64,000 nt of DNA, from the NCBI RefSeq assembly GCF_028623165.1, contig NZ_CP117768.1, positions 1,550,001 to 1,614,000 of the forward strand. The letters run 5' to 3'. Numbering within the stretch: position 1 is the first letter of the stretch; every line of letters starts with the position of its first letter. Positions 19,141-28,577 of the stretch are shown here, one piece after another. The notes under the pieces were generated by a model. The model had not been told where the DNA came from. It searched no databases and saw only the letters and a program-made list of their open reading frames with translations. The stretch comes from Nostoc sp. UHCC 0926. GTDB taxonomy: Bacteria; Cyanobacteriota; Cyanobacteriia; Cyanobacteriales; Nostocaceae. A program made the translations under genes and the position numbers.

Positions 19141-19216
19141 GCTTCCCTCCGCTGGTATTACCCAGACTCAGGTGTTAAGGGTGTGATCTCAGCCTGGTTA
19201 TGTAGGCACCCCTAGC
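19141..19216 (-). promoter_or_regulatory. TPP (THI element) riboswitch for thiC
   Basis: Read on the minus strand the leader shows the conserved pieces in order: AGGGGTGCC, GGCTGAGATCACACCC, ACCTGA and TCTGGGTAATACCAGCGGAG, then GGAAGC. The aptamer ends about 22 bases before the thiC ATG, with the ribosome site GAGG in between. That short spacing favours control of translation initiation, which is inference. Confidence 0.95.
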
Positions 19217-19287
19217 ATGGATGTAGTGTATCACCTTCGTTATATCTGGGAACAACAGTGTTAACAATTTATGAGGTGAAGGTGGTG

Positions 19288-19508
19288 TTAAGTCATTTTT
19301 TCGGAGTTTAGGGATCGCTGTTTCTGTTGAATAATGTCTAATACTGCCTTGTGGATTTCCTCTCTTGTCATTGATGCAGGATAAGTTGCAGAGGGAGGTT
19401 TTGCTGTCAAACGATCCGCAAGTGCGTAAAAAGCCTCTTGATCATCTTGGTGTGCAATGAGGCGCGTAATTCTGCCTTGCTCATAGCATCAAAGTTTGGT
19501 TTACTCAT
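19288..19508 (-). pseudogene. DUF6887-like small protein, frameshifted
   Basis: The minus strand starts MSKPNFDAMSKAELRA, then a lost base or two shifts the frame and the protein continues as IAHQDDQEAFYALADRL to a stop at 19288. The start and the HQDDQEAFYALADRL part resemble small cyanobacterial DUF6887 proteins. The gene was probably translationally coupled (ATGA overlap) to the upstream remnant at 19505. Family naming is from memory. Confidence 0.5.
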
Positions 19509-19660
19509 GGATATTCCCAGTTGCCATCACGACTAATCAGAATTTCTATATCTTGATAATATTTTGAGATTTTCGGGCAAGTGCTAATTCTCTCTATAGC
19601 TTGATGGCTATACTAAAGGCGATCGCATCCCTCACACCCTTGAACTAAAAGCTTTTAACT
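19505..19660 (-). pseudogene. DUF6888-like remnant
   Basis: The last 30 codons read ERISTCPKISKYYQDIEILI followed by SRDGNWEYP and a stop overlapping the next start. Upstream the frame is broken (AIAFSIAIKL in another frame). DUF6888 and DUF6887 genes often occur as a pair in cyanobacteria, so this looks like a decayed pair. Confidence 0.4.
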
Positions 19661-19709
19661 ACCAGGTATTATGCGATCGCCTTGATTTTGTACGCTTGAC
19701 TCATCCAGT

Positions 19710-21293
19710 TTAGACTACAACGAAATTGGTTGCGCTTAGTGAGAGTCCACTGCTGAGTTGCGCGAATTGTACCTGAGTAAAAGCACCACCGTTACCATCT
19801 TGGTCAAAGGACAGTGCGCCTGTAATATTGTCGTAAATAAATCGTTGAGCGATCGCTGTTGCAGCTGAACCGATGGTAAACTGACTAGCCGAGAGTGTAC
19901 CTACTGTTAAAGAGCCGCCGAAACCAGCAGCCGATACCTGAATAACTTCACCAGTGGTGTTGAAGTCATTAAGACTATCAATGCCTTCACTATAATTATT
20001 GAACGCAAAAGTATCAATCCCATCTCCCCCGTACAGAGCATCACTGCCCCTCCCTCCAGTCAGGAGATCGTTGCCATTATACCCATAAAGCACATCGCCA
20101 TTATTACCCCCCACAATCTTGTCAGCGTAAGTTGTACCACTGATATTTAATTGCTCAATATTCTTGTACTTAACTCGATTTGTGCCAGCCGTAATCGAGC
20201 CTTGGTTAGTGGTTGCATTGAAAGTCGAGGTGATTCCTTTGGTAGCATAGCTACTGTAATTGACTTCCAAATAATCCGAACCCGTACCCCCATTTACCGT
20301 TTGAGTCACTAAAAAAGAGGGGGCGGTAGATGGGGCGGTAAAATAGAAAGAGTCATCGCCATTCCCTCCATTCAGGGTGTTAGCACCCTTGACTCCATAG
20401 ATGTAAAAGGCATCGTTACCATCGCCTCCATTCACAATGTTATTGCCAGACGAGTAGGAAACATCGAGGTAATCGTTACCCGCACCCCCACTAATAGTGT
20501 CATTGCCAGAGGTGCCGCCGTTGAGTACATCTTCGCCATTGCCCCCGACAATATTGTCAGTGTAGGCTGTACCAGTAATATTTAATCGTTCAATATTCTT
20601 GTAGCTAACTCGATTCGTGCCAGATGTAATCGAGCCTTGGTTAGTGGTTACATTGAAAGTCGAGGTGATTCCCTCGGTAGTATCACTACTGTAATTGACT
20701 TCCAAATAATCCGAACCCGTACCCCCATCTACTTTTTGAGTCACTAAAAAAGAAGGAGAGGTAGATGGGGCCCTGAAATAGAAGGAGTCATCGCCATCAC
20801 CCCCATTCAGGGTGTTAGCACCACTGACTCCATAGGCGTAAAATTTATCAAAGCCAGTTCCGCCTGAAACAATATTTTTGCCAAAACTATCCTGAATCGA
20901 AAATTCGTCATTTCCCGTATCCCCACAGAGGGTGTTATTCCCAAAAGAAGAAGAAACATCTAGATAATCATTCTCACTTCCACCCTTGAGGATATTGTTG
21001 CCAGTGGTAGCCGTAGCATAAATTTGATCACTCTCAGAACCGCCCTCTAAGAGGTTTTTCCCAGAAGAATTAGAAACATCTAAATAATCATCCCCACTTC
21101 CTCCTTTGAGGGTATTACTGCCAGTGGTAGCTGTAGCGTAAAGTTTATCATTGTCAGAGCCGCCGTCTAAGAGGTTTTTTCCAGAAGAATTGCTAATATC
21201 GAGGACATCATCGCCCTGGAAACCATAGAGGCTATCATTGCTCCCCAAGCCATTAAGGATGTCATTAGCGTTAGTACCATTGATAATTGCCAT
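19710..21293 (-). CDS. RTX (hemolysin-type) calcium-binding repeat protein
   Basis: A 527-residue acidic, glycine- and aspartate-rich protein. Glycine-rich nonapeptides of the GGxGxDxxx type recur throughout (GGSGDDYLD, GGDGDDSFYF, GGAGNDYLDV). Two long segments, about residues 140-245 and 290-395, are near copies of each other, showing internal duplication. The C-terminal section (FIYDNITGALSFDQDGNGG) is the usual end of cyanobacterial RTX proteins and likely carries a type I secretion signal. There is no N-terminal signal peptide. It is probably a secreted, calcium-folded surface or exoprotein; no enzymatic domain is visible. Confidence 0.85.
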   Translation of the reverse strand: MAIINGTNANDILNGLGSNDSLYGFQGDDVLDISNSSGKNLLDGGSDNDKLYATATTGSNTLKGGSGDDYLDVSNSSGKNLLEGGSESDQIYATATTGNNILKGGSENDYLDVSSSFGNNTLCGDTGNDEFSIQDSFGKNIVSGGTGFDKFYAYGVSGANTLNGGDGDDSFYFRAPSTSPSFLVTQKVDGGTGSDYLEVNYSSDTTEGITSTFNVTTNQGSITSGTNRVSYKNIERLNITGTAYTDNIVGGNGEDVLNGGTSGNDTISGGAGNDYLDVSYSSGNNIVNGGDGNDAFYIYGVKGANTLNGGNGDDSFYFTAPSTAPSFLVTQTVNGGTGSDYLEVNYSSYATKGITSTFNATTNQGSITAGTNRVKYKNIEQLNISGTTYADKIVGGNNGDVLYGYNGNDLLTGGRGSDALYGGDGIDTFAFNNYSEGIDSLNDFNTTGEVIQVSAAGFGGSLTVGTLSASQFTIGSAATAIAQRFIYDNITGALSFDQDGNGGAFTQVQFAQLSSGLSLSATNFVVV

Positions 21294-21927
21294 AACTTCT
21301 ACCTACCTAAATCAATTTTTCAGGAACTTGTGATATTAACCTGCGAGTATTGCTGTTTTAAGGCACAAAAATTTAGCCGAAAGTTGACGCTTTCGGTATA
21401 GTTTTTGCCAAATTTAAAAACACTAATTTTTCAGTGCATTTCAGCTTTTTGACTGGCTTATAAGCATTATCCAGCTAACCTGTTACATAAAGAGTTAGTG
21501 AATTTGATTACTATAACCTTTATTATTTTAAGGGTCACTACTTAGGTTAGTATTTTTTCGTACTTCACCTTACTTATCTAATTTTGTAGTTTTTAGCATA
21601 GCTATTTACGTATTATTTACAGTGAAGCTAGCTTAAAAATCGGGAACTTGTGGGATACGATCAACTAGCGATAGTTAATCAAAACGCAGATTCAGACCTT
21701 GATATTTTACGTTTTATTTTTTTGCGAAGGTATTTTTAATAGAAATTGTTTTTTAGCTGTAGCTGTGTGATACTTGCGTTGAAATTCATAAAATCTTGTA
21801 TCTTTGCGCGATTCTCTTGGGGCGATCGCATTAAATAATGCCGCACAATACCCGAACAAGGGGCTTAAGCCCCAAGTTTTACAAAGTATTGATATACATG
21901 CCTTCCTGTTAGCTAAGTACAGATATT
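21294..21927. other. Intergenic region, no gene seen
   Basis: About 630 AT-rich bases upstream of the RTX gene. A short stem CCGAAAGTTGACGCTTTCGG lies near 21380, and GGGGCTTAAGCCCC at 21860-21873 sits 55 bases downstream of the phosphatase stop and may terminate it. No supported gene. Confidence 0.5.
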
Positions 21928-22407
21928 TCAGTAAGTAGGCACAGCTACTTTCGCGTGTTTGTTAACGTAGTCCACAAATAATTGCTTCAGCCTGGGACTA
22001 ACACCAGCGTGTTCAAAGAATCCAAAACCCAGATTCTTAGCTCTTGTTAAGGTTTCCTCTGGTGTTAATCCCTCGTGGATAGCGATACTCAATAGCGCGA
22101 TTCCAGTTGATCGCATCCCGGCCGCACAATGCACAACAGCTGGTTTAGGGATTTGTTCTAGGATCATAAGGATTTTGGTAATCGCCTCTTCATTCAAATT
22201 TTTTAAATCCACCTTGAGTGGAACATTCGTATAATGCAGCCCCAATGCTTCCGCTACTTTTTGCTCATCTTTGGAAAATCCTAGTTCATCAGGCGATCGC
22301 AGATTTAGAACGGACTTAAAACCTTCTTGGATAGCTTGCTCAAGCTGTTTTGGTATGACTTGTCCTGTGGTTGTCAAATTTTCGTTAATCTGTATGGCGT
22401 TGATCAC
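21928..22407 (-). CDS. DUF442/Blh-type protein phosphatase
   Basis: About 159 residues with a cysteine-phosphatase signature VHCAAGMRSTG (HCxxGxRS) near residue 105, preceded by SVLNLRSPDEL and followed by EHAGVSPRL. This matches the beta-lactamase-hydrolase-like (DUF442) family, a dual-specificity-phosphatase fold often linked to sulfide or persulfide genes. I choose the GTG at 22407 because AAAAGGAG sits just upstream at the right distance and the protein begins at VINAIQINENL; the longer frame to 22464 lacks a ribosome site. No persulfide dioxygenase or rhodanese is adjacent, so its substrate is open. Confidence 0.75.
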   Translation of the reverse strand: MINAIQINENLTTTGQVIPKQLEQAIQEGFKSVLNLRSPDELGFSKDEQKVAEALGLHYTNVPLKVDLKNLNEEAITKILMILEQIPKPAVVHCAAGMRSTGIALLSIAIHEGLTPEETLTRAKNLGFGFFEHAGVSPRLKQLFVDYVNKHAKVAVPTY

Positions 22408-22581
22408 ATTCACTCCTTTTGACTTTCTAATGTCTTCTGGCTTGGTAAATACTCTAATAAGCAAGCTTTGAGAATATATTCAAGTAAACACAGCAAAACT
22501 AGCCAAATATCAAACGATATTGCTTGATTACTTCAAAATTTGTCTTTTGAAGTGGGTTATTTTATTGCTTTATTCATAATA

Positions 22582-22638
22582 CACGTATTGTCGATAGACT
22601 TACCGTACTTTAAATCTAATTATACGTTTTGTCGATAG
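22582..22638. promoter_or_regulatory. Two direct TACGTNTTGTCGATAG-like boxes
   Basis: CACGTATTGTCGATAG (from 22582) and TACGTTTTGTCGATAG (to 22638) are direct repeats about 41 bases apart in the spacer between the divergent phosphatase and DJ-1 pseudogene. The spacing is close to four helical turns. They may be operators; no regulator is identified. Confidence 0.3.
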
Positions 22639-22784
22639 GATTATAGGTGTTTATATTTCGGGAGTTATACTATTGAGCTTGGGTGAGGAATTGGCTGAAG
22701 ATTTTCAGTAAATAGTATAACTAGATACATTATAATTTTGCTTAAGCATCGGTATCTTGAGTATTTTTAACGAGGATATAAATA

Positions 22785-23575
22785 GTGACTGTAACTGAAC
22801 AAGTTTCTAAGTTTCTTCTCTATCCATTGGAATAGTATTGTTCCCAAATGTGACACAGTTAGATTTCACGGGGCCCTACGAAGTCTTTGCCAAATTGCCA
22901 AACGCGCAATTATATCTGCTGGCCCAAACACTCGAACCAATTCAAAGCGATACCTTCGGTAAGCTTCGCTAACGCGGTCTTACCTTTCTACCGGACACAA
23001 CCTTTGCTCAAGCCCCAGCCTTAGATGTGTTATTTGTGCCAGGAGGCCCAGGTATCAATGCCAAGATGGAAGATCCAAAGTTTCTCAACTTTCTCAAAAC
23101 CCAAGCCAAACAAGCCCGCTACATTACATCTGTCTGTACTGGTTCTCTGCTGCTGGCGGCGGCTGGTTTGCTTCAGGGCTATCGCGCCACTACTCACTGG
23201 CGATCGCTAGATTTGCTTGAGATGTTGGGAGTTGAGACAGTTTCAGAAAGAGTTGTCATTGATCGCAATCGAATTACAGGCGGCGGTGTGACAGCTGGCA
23301 TTGATTTTGGGCTGGCTTTAGCAGCTGAGTTATTTGGAGAAGCGATGTCTACGACGGGCTACGCCTACGCTCAAGCAATTCAACTAGGGATTGAATACAA
23401 TCCCCAACCTCCTTTTAACAGTGGTTTTCCCCAAACTGCCCCTGCGGCTGTACTTGCTCAGGTTACAGCTGCGAGTCAAAATGTTCAGGAAATCAGACGG
23501 CAGATTGTCCAGCGAGTTGTAACTCAATTGCAAACTGCTAATATCAGTAAAGCAGTTGAGAATTTGGCTAGTTGA
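22785..23575 (+). pseudogene. DJ-1/PfpI (ThiJ) family protein, disrupted
   Basis: The DJ-1 fold is clear: LDFTGPYEVF, FVPGGPG, then SVCTGSLLLAAAGLL with the nucleophile-elbow cysteine and TTHW. Three lesions are visible. The first codons (GTG at 22785) are out of frame with the body. Around 22955-22980 a short repeat (TTCGGTAAGCTTCGCTAACG) brings an in-frame TAA. At 23342-23370 a different repeat adds AMSTTGYAYA between ELFGE and QAIQLG without breaking the frame. The 182-codon piece from GTG 23027 could still be made, but it lacks the first strand of the fold. Confidence 0.8.
23342..23370. repeat. 29-bp repeat, in-frame in DJ-1 pseudogene
   Basis: Exact reverse complement of the copy at 12505-12533. 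It begins GCGATGTCTACGACGGG and is read as AMSTTGYAYA. A diverged piece (GCGATGTCTATGACGGGCAA) follows the gene at 23582. Confidence 0.8.
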
Positions 23576-23694
23576 TGTGTTGCGATGTCTATGACGGGCA
23601 AAGCTGCGCCAACTAAAATTTCTCATAACCAAACTTGATAACTTTGGAGCAGAAAGTCAAACAGACATGTAATCTGAATGTCAGCCCTGAATCT

Positions 23695-24192
23695 ATGAGC
23701 GCTAATGAAATATCTCTTCGACCTGCCCAGGAAACAGATGCGTGGGTGCTGAGTGCAATTCATATTGCTGCTATCAAAGCTCTGCCTGCAACTTTCTACA
23801 CAAAAAAAGAACTTTTAGCTTGGCGTAATAACTGCGACAAGCCCGATGATTCAAATATCTTGAAGAGGATGAAAGTGGAAACTTTTTGGGTTGCGATCGA
23901 GGGAGATGTTGTTATAGGTTTCGCTAGTTTTATTGTTGATGAACTCATCAGGCTGTATGTCCATCCTAAGTATCAAGGTAAAAGCATCGGGCGTGCTTTA
24001 GTTCAACATTTTTGCGATCAAGCAGCTGATCAAGGCATAAATAAGGTAATTACAACTGCTAGCCTTTATGCTGAAGGGTTTTATTTACGACTCGGATTTA
24101 CTGCCATCCAAAGAGCACCTCATTATTTAAGAAGTGGGGTAGTTGTGCCAGTTACTAAAATGAGTAAAGCATTCGCTACTACCACAATATGA
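23695..24192 (+). CDS. GNAT-family N-acetyltransferase
   Basis: About 165 residues in the GNAT fold: SLRPAQETDAWVLSAIHIAA at the start, FIVDELIRLYVHPKYQGKSI with the acetyl-CoA pyrophosphate loop QGKSIGRAL, and YAEGFYLRLGFTAIQRA at the end. These are the standard motifs A and B of bacterial acetyltransferases. I start at ATG 23695 because it directly precedes the beta-1 strand; an in-frame TTG at 23635 gives 20 extra residues without family features. Substrate unknown. It sits immediately after the DJ-1 pseudogene. Confidence 0.8.
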   Translation: MSANEISLRPAQETDAWVLSAIHIAAIKALPATFYTKKELLAWRNNCDKPDDSNILKRMKVETFWVAIEGDVVIGFASFIVDELIRLYVHPKYQGKSIGRALVQHFCDQAADQGINKVITTASLYAEGFYLRLGFTAIQRAPHYLRSGVVVPVTKMSKAFATTTI

Positions 24193-24447
24193 TGAAATTG
24201 ATTGAAGTTAGAGCCGATTGTGAGTTTGTTTTTTTGATCAAGTTCGATTAGTTTCAGAAAAACATCTCGTATTTCTGAAATTTGGGATTGTAAAATAGTT
24301 ATATGATTATATATTTTAAAAATTCATAGTTAATCTTAATAAGACTTTAGTATCGAATAGGACAACTTTTATTATTACTCTTTTCTCCCAAGTTGCCACC
24401 ACTTTTTTTATATAACATACGATGTAAGTAAGTACTTGCCAGCATAA

Positions 24448-25080
24448 ATGAATAAAACCATCCGTTCATCAACTCTCACCCGTAGACGTTTGATAGAAGC
24501 TGCCTCGCAGGTATTTGCCAGTTTAGGTGTTCAAGGAGCAACTACCCGTGAAATAGCTCGTGTTGCTGGTGTGAATGAGGTGACTTTATTTCGCCACTTT
24601 GCTAGCAAAGAACAACTTCTGGGAGCAGTAATCGAAAATGCCTTTGTACTCCAGACAGAAGCCCTTGCACACCCCGAAGCGTGGACGCAGGATCTAAAAA
24701 TTGATCTAACACAGTATGCCCATCTTTACAATAGTATGCTAGAGGCACAGGAGGACTTAATTCGTACCTTCATTGGAGAAGCCAAACGTCATCCAGAGGC
24801 AGCCAAACAAGTGATTCAAGAAGCTGCCAAGCCTTTAGGAGAAAAACTGATAGCTTACCTGCAATCGAGTCAGAGACGAGGCGTCGTCAGAGCAGACCTT
24901 GATCCATTTCCAGCAGTCGATATGTTTACAGGAATGCTGTTAGCTGGAATGCTATGCCGCAGTGCAAAATTCAATCAAGGCAGCTATAGCTGTGAGGACT
25001 ATATCAAAACCTGTGTAGATATTTTTGTGCGCGGTATCACTGCCACTCCCCTCTCAGTTTTCAATCCGGCTGTAAGCTAA
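24448..25080 (+). CDS. TetR/AcrR-family transcriptional regulator
   Basis: A 210-residue regulator with an N-terminal helix-turn-helix (RRRLIEAASQVFASLGVQGA to NEVTLFRHFASKEQLL) and a helical ligand domain. The recognition helix VTLFRHF is typical. An 8-bp palindrome AAGTACTT lies at 24430-24437, 11 bases before the start, in an otherwise bare promoter, and may be its own operator. The neighbours are a GNAT gene upstream and an Rpn-type nuclease downstream; no exporter is adjacent, so the target is unknown. Confidence 0.88.
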   Translation: MNKTIRSSTLTRRRLIEAASQVFASLGVQGATTREIARVAGVNEVTLFRHFASKEQLLGAVIENAFVLQTEALAHPEAWTQDLKIDLTQYAHLYNSMLEAQEDLIRTFIGEAKRHPEAAKQVIQEAAKPLGEKLIAYLQSSQRRGVVRADLDPFPAVDMFTGMLLAGMLCRSAKFNQGSYSCEDYIKTCVDIFVRGITATPLSVFNPAVS

Positions 25081-25368
25081 CGTGAGTTATTTTCAGGGGT
25101 GGGTAGAACCTGGAAACGAGGTTTTAAAAGTGTTTTGGCTTAAGTTGACACCAATGAGCATTGCTGTCCTCCTACAAGTGGTCTGTATTCCAGGCAATTG
25201 AGAACCGCTATATGCCTAAGAGGATGTATTAGCTGGATTTGTGCTGGATCTAGCACAGATTTTGAGTTAAGCGATCGCTCTTTCTAAATTCCAATTTTTG
25301 CGTTATTGAAGATGGTTTTTTAGTGACTACGACCCACTTTGAAGTTTTGGAGTGGTAGGAATTTGCAG
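25081..25368. other. Intergenic region with repeat relative
   Basis: The first 100 bases (GAAACGAGGTTTTAAAAGTG, TTGACACCAATGAGCATTGC) match a repeat also present at 17640-17735. The rest is non-coding as far as I can see. Confidence 0.4.
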
Positions 25369-26208
25369 ATGTTTGATAACATCTGCAAATTCCTCGCCGA
25401 AAACTTTTCCACCGACTTTGCCACTTGGCTGTTAGGAGAACCAATTTCTCTGACTGAGTTAAGTCCTTCTGAACTTTCGTTGGAACCCATTCGAGCCGAT
25501 GCACTAATTTTATTGGAATCGGCAGAAGTAGTGCTTCACCTAGAGTTTCAGACTCAACCCGATGTTAATATGCCATTTCGCATGATTGACTATCGCTTGC
25601 GAGTGTATCGCCGCTTTCCCCAAAAGCAGATGCGCCAAGTAGTGATCTATCTCAAAGAAACAAGCTCAGAACTCGTGCAACAAAATACTTTTACCATTGG
25701 TGGTACTCACCACGAATTCGAGGTGGTTCGCCTGTGGGAACAGCCGCCAGAGGTATTTTTACGCTATCCAGGTTTATTCCCATTTGCAGTTTTGGGTGGA
25801 ACGAATGACCGTGCAAGTACATTACAGCAAGTAGCACAGGAAATTATCGGGATTACTGACCAACGGTTGCAGAGGAATGTGGCAGCGGCCACAGCAATTT
25901 TAGCTGGTCTAGTATTAGAGAAAGGGTTTATTCAAAGAGTATTACGGAGAGACATTATGCGCGAATCTGTAATTTATCAAGAAATTGAGGCTGAAGCTAA
26001 AGCAAAAGGTAGAGCAGAAGGTAGAGCAGAAGGTAAGGCAGAAGGTAAGGCAGAAGGTAAGGCAGAAGGTAAGGCAGAAGGCATTCGCCTGGTGGCTGCG
26101 AATCTGCTCAAAAGCCAAATGCCTTTAGAGGAAGTGACAAAATTAACTGGGTTGTCAGTTGAAAATGTACAGTTGTTGCAAACAGAGATAGAAGGTGAGT
26201 CAAGATAA
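25369..26208 (+). CDS. Rpn-family PD-(D/E)XK nuclease / putative transposase-like protein
   Basis: About 279 residues. The N-terminal half is the Rpn-type restriction-endonuclease-fold domain: FDNICKFLAENFSTDFATWL, ADALILLESAEVVLHLEFQT with the acidic plus E-x-Q active-site pattern, then YRLRVYRRF. After a helical region comes a low-complexity section of repeated EGKA/EGRA units (12-bp tandem repeats GGTAAGGCAGAA near 26005-26080), then a short C-terminal helix pair. Such proteins occur in many copies in Nostoc and promote recombination. ATG 25369 is chosen because family members start MFDNICK; an in-frame start ten codons upstream is unlikely. Confidence 0.75.
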   Translation: MFDNICKFLAENFSTDFATWLLGEPISLTELSPSELSLEPIRADALILLESAEVVLHLEFQTQPDVNMPFRMIDYRLRVYRRFPQKQMRQVVIYLKETSSELVQQNTFTIGGTHHEFEVVRLWEQPPEVFLRYPGLFPFAVLGGTNDRASTLQQVAQEIIGITDQRLQRNVAAATAILAGLVLEKGFIQRVLRRDIMRESVIYQEIEAEAKAKGRAEGRAEGKAEGKAEGKAEGKAEGIRLVAANLLKSQMPLEEVTKLTGLSVENVQLLQTEIEGESR

Positions 26209-26401
26209 TTGGTAATTAGTAATACTCGCCTTGGGCGAGAAGCAAGCTACGTAATTCGTAATTATTACCTCACGGATGAATCCGGGTGTCTCTGAATAAA
26301 AATGAGAGCGATGTCGTAGACATCGCTCAATTTCACTCATTTCAGAATATGGGTAACTTGTAACTATAATTTGATAAAATTTTACAGACAAAAACAAAAA
26401 A

Positions 26402-27637
26402 TTAATATTGACTTAAGATTAAAAACACTGTCTGCAATAACCCTATGACAAAACCCAAAACACCGCCTAAAGTCACAATCGCTTGCAATTCATTTTTTAC
26501 AATTCCCTCAATTGCAGCTTCTAAATCAGCCGGGGAAGTTGATTTTACCCGGTCAACTATCACTTGATCTATCGACAAAATCGGAATCGCCTGCGCCACA
26601 ATTACTTCTAAATCTTTTTCTAAATACTTATCTAAAAGTAGAGCCAACTCTTGACTCATGACTTCTAAAGAAGTACTGACAACAGGTGAAGTACTAAGAC
26701 GATTCAGCAGGACTCCAGCAATATTTTCCCAATCAACGGAATCAGTTAATCCTTGTAAAAAATCACTGCCACTGTTTTGTAGATAATGACGGACACTTTC
26801 GCGGGTGGTCTTTCTAAGTTGACGCACTGTACCCATTGGCAAGTTTTGTAATGATAAATTTTGCAGTAATTTCCTAATGCGATCGCGCATTTGTAAATCT
26901 TGAGTCAATTCCTGCAAGCGAGTATTAGTAGCCTCCTTTTCATCCAAGCAAAAAGTCCGTAACCGTGTAAGAGTATTACGTAAGCCAAACAAATTTGCTA
27001 CTACCCAATAAGTACCACTGGTTTTTTCGCGGAAGCCTTCATCAATAATTTGAATTGTGCGATCTGTCAAAAAATCAACTATCGTCTGCCGCAGCACATC
27101 CGGCGGTAGAACTGCTTGCAACAACCAATCAGCAAGCCGCGTGGCTTGTTCTTCACTCAATTGAAATTCCAGCAATATCTGGTCAAAAATTTGATTTATC
27201 TGCGCTTCCAAAAAGTCTTCACGTCGCGCCAAAACTTTGAGTAACCGTGGTAAGGATTCCCCTAGCAAATCCCGCAAAATTCCCGCCACAATTTTAGCAC
27301 TTTTCTGGTTTTTATCTGTTTTGATTTGTTCAATCGCCAGCTGCAACAACCAGAGAATTCCTGCCTGCACGCGTTCTGTTTGCAACAATCGCCGCGCTAG
27401 ATTTTGCAATTCTTGTGGTGTCAACAGTGACCCCATGATTGTATTGGAAATGTTCAGAGCCAGACGTTCCTGGTTGCGGGGAATCAATCCAGGGGTGAAG
27501 GGTACTCTTCGTCCAGCAATATAAATTGCTCGGTAAGGACGGAACAACATTTTGATGGCTATATCATTTGTGAAATAACCAATGATTCCACCCAGTACCG
27601 GGGGAGACACATAAAGCCAAAGATGAGACCAGTCCAC
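26402..27637 (-). CDS. DUF445 family membrane protein
   Basis: A 411-residue protein with a membrane segment at the N-terminus containing [20 protein letters not shown], followed by [14 protein letters not shown], and a hydrophobic helix at the C-terminus ([16 protein letters not shown]). The N-terminal [15 protein letters not shown] pattern is the hallmark of DUF445 (YheB-like) proteins. The middle is long and helical. Function is not known. It is followed in the same direction, after a repeat-rich spacer upstream, by menG and a response regulator, but the spacing does not demand an operon. Confidence 0.85.
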   Translation of the reverse strand: MDWSHLWLYVSPPVLGGIIGYFTNDIAIKMLFRPYRAIYIAGRRVPFTPGLIPRNQERLALNISNTIMGSLLTPQELQNLARRLLQTERVQAGILWLLQLAIEQIKTDKNQKSAKIVAGILRDLLGESLPRLLKVLARREDFLEAQINQIFDQILLEFQLSEEQATRLADWLLQAVLPPDVLRQTIVDFLTDRTIQIIDEGFREKTSGTYWVVANLFGLRNTLTRLRTFCLDEKEATNTRLQELTQDLQMRDRIRKLLQNLSLQNLPMGTVRQLRKTTRESVRHYLQNSGSDFLQGLTDSVDWENIAGVLLNRLSTSPVVSTSLEVMSQELALLLDKYLEKDLEVIVAQAIPILSIDQVIVDRVKSTSPADLEAAIEGIVKNELQAIVTLGGVLGFVIGLLQTVFLILSQY

Positions 27638-27638
27638 A

Positions 27639-27810
27639 GGATTTTGAATTTTGGATTTTGGATTTTGGATTCTAGATTAGAAATTAGGGATTGGGGATTG
27701 GTAATTGGCGGTTATTAGTTATGAGTTATTTTTCCACTAACTACTAACGATTTTCCATTAGCCATTACCTATTCCGCAGTCCCCAATCCAAAATCCCAAA
27801 TCTAAAATCT
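27639..27810. repeat. Heptamer tandem repeats (GGATTTT) and inverted partners
   Basis: Runs of GGATTTT and TTTGGAT words (27639-27683) face AATCCAAAATCCC and CTAAAATCTAAAATT words near 27785-27820. These short tandem repeats are typical of Nostocales intergenic DNA. They lie between DUF445 and menG. Confidence 0.7.
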
Positions 27811-28501
27811 AAAATTTGCTGACTACCAGCACTCCCATCATACCGTTCACGATGGGGTAGTGTGTGGCAACAGCAAAACCAACTTGACGTGCTAACTCTA
27901 TTTGCTCTTTTCCGATGGGAAAACGGTCTAAGCTGGGACTGATGTAAGCATATTCTTCTTTTAAACCTAAATAATTGGCAACTGGGACCACGAAACCGTC
28001 CAAATACCACTGCTGAAAGGTACGTAGCTGAAGATTACTCGGTCGATGAAAGTCTAAAATTGCGGCTTTAGCACCCGGCTTCAAAACACGGTATAACTCT
28101 TGGAGACTACGGGGAATATCTTTAACATTTCTTAAACCATAGCCCATTGTTGCGGCATCAAATTGGTTGTCATCAAAGGGTAAATTGAGCACATCGGCTT
28201 CTACCCAGGTGATAGCAGGTTGAGGGTACTGCCTTTGGGAACGTAATGAAGCAGTTTCTAGCAGGTTTGGGGAAAAATCTACTCCGTACACCTGTCCTGT
28301 TGCCCCTACACGCCGTGCCAAACGTAAGGCTAAATCACCACTACCGCAACACAAATCTAATGTAGTATCACCTAATTTTGCTGCACTCCATTTAACTGCC
28401 ATTTCCTTCCATATTCGATGCTGTCCTAAACTCAACCAGTCGTTCAACTGGTCATAAACTGGAGCAATACGGTTAAAAATGGATTGAATTTCGTTAGTCA
28501 T
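27809..28501 (-). CDS. menG: Demethylphylloquinone methyltransferase MenG (UbiE family)
   Basis: About 230 residues of a class I methyltransferase: motif I TLDLCCGSGDLALRLAR, then GVDFSPNLLETAS, and the UbiE/MenG signature ATMGYGLRNVKDIPRSL. In cyanobacteria this enzyme makes phylloquinone, the photosystem I A1 acceptor, from 2-phytyl-1,4-naphthoquinone. ATG 28501 (MTNEIQSIF) is the family start; the frame extends seven residues upstream into a GGCATGGGGCATT repeat, which I treat as non-coding. Full length. Confidence 0.9.
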   Translation of the reverse strand: MTNEIQSIFNRIAPVYDQLNDWLSLGQHRIWKEMAVKWSAAKLGDTTLDLCCGSGDLALRLARRVGATGQVYGVDFSPNLLETASLRSQRQYPQPAITWVEADVLNLPFDDNQFDAATMGYGLRNVKDIPRSLQELYRVLKPGAKAAILDFHRPSNLQLRTFQQWYLDGFVVPVANYLGLKEEYAYISPSLDRFPIGKEQIELARQVGFAVATHYPIVNGMMGVLVVSKF

Positions 28502-28577
28502 TGGGCATTGGGCATGGGGCATGGGGCATTAGTCATTGGTCATTGGTTTTTGACAAAGGACAAATGACTAATGACAA

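Noticed and set aside
23027-23575. Intact short DJ-1 protein from GTG 23027
   Set aside because: It would lack the first strand-helix of the fold, and homology extends upstream to about 22830, so I call the whole region a pseudogene.
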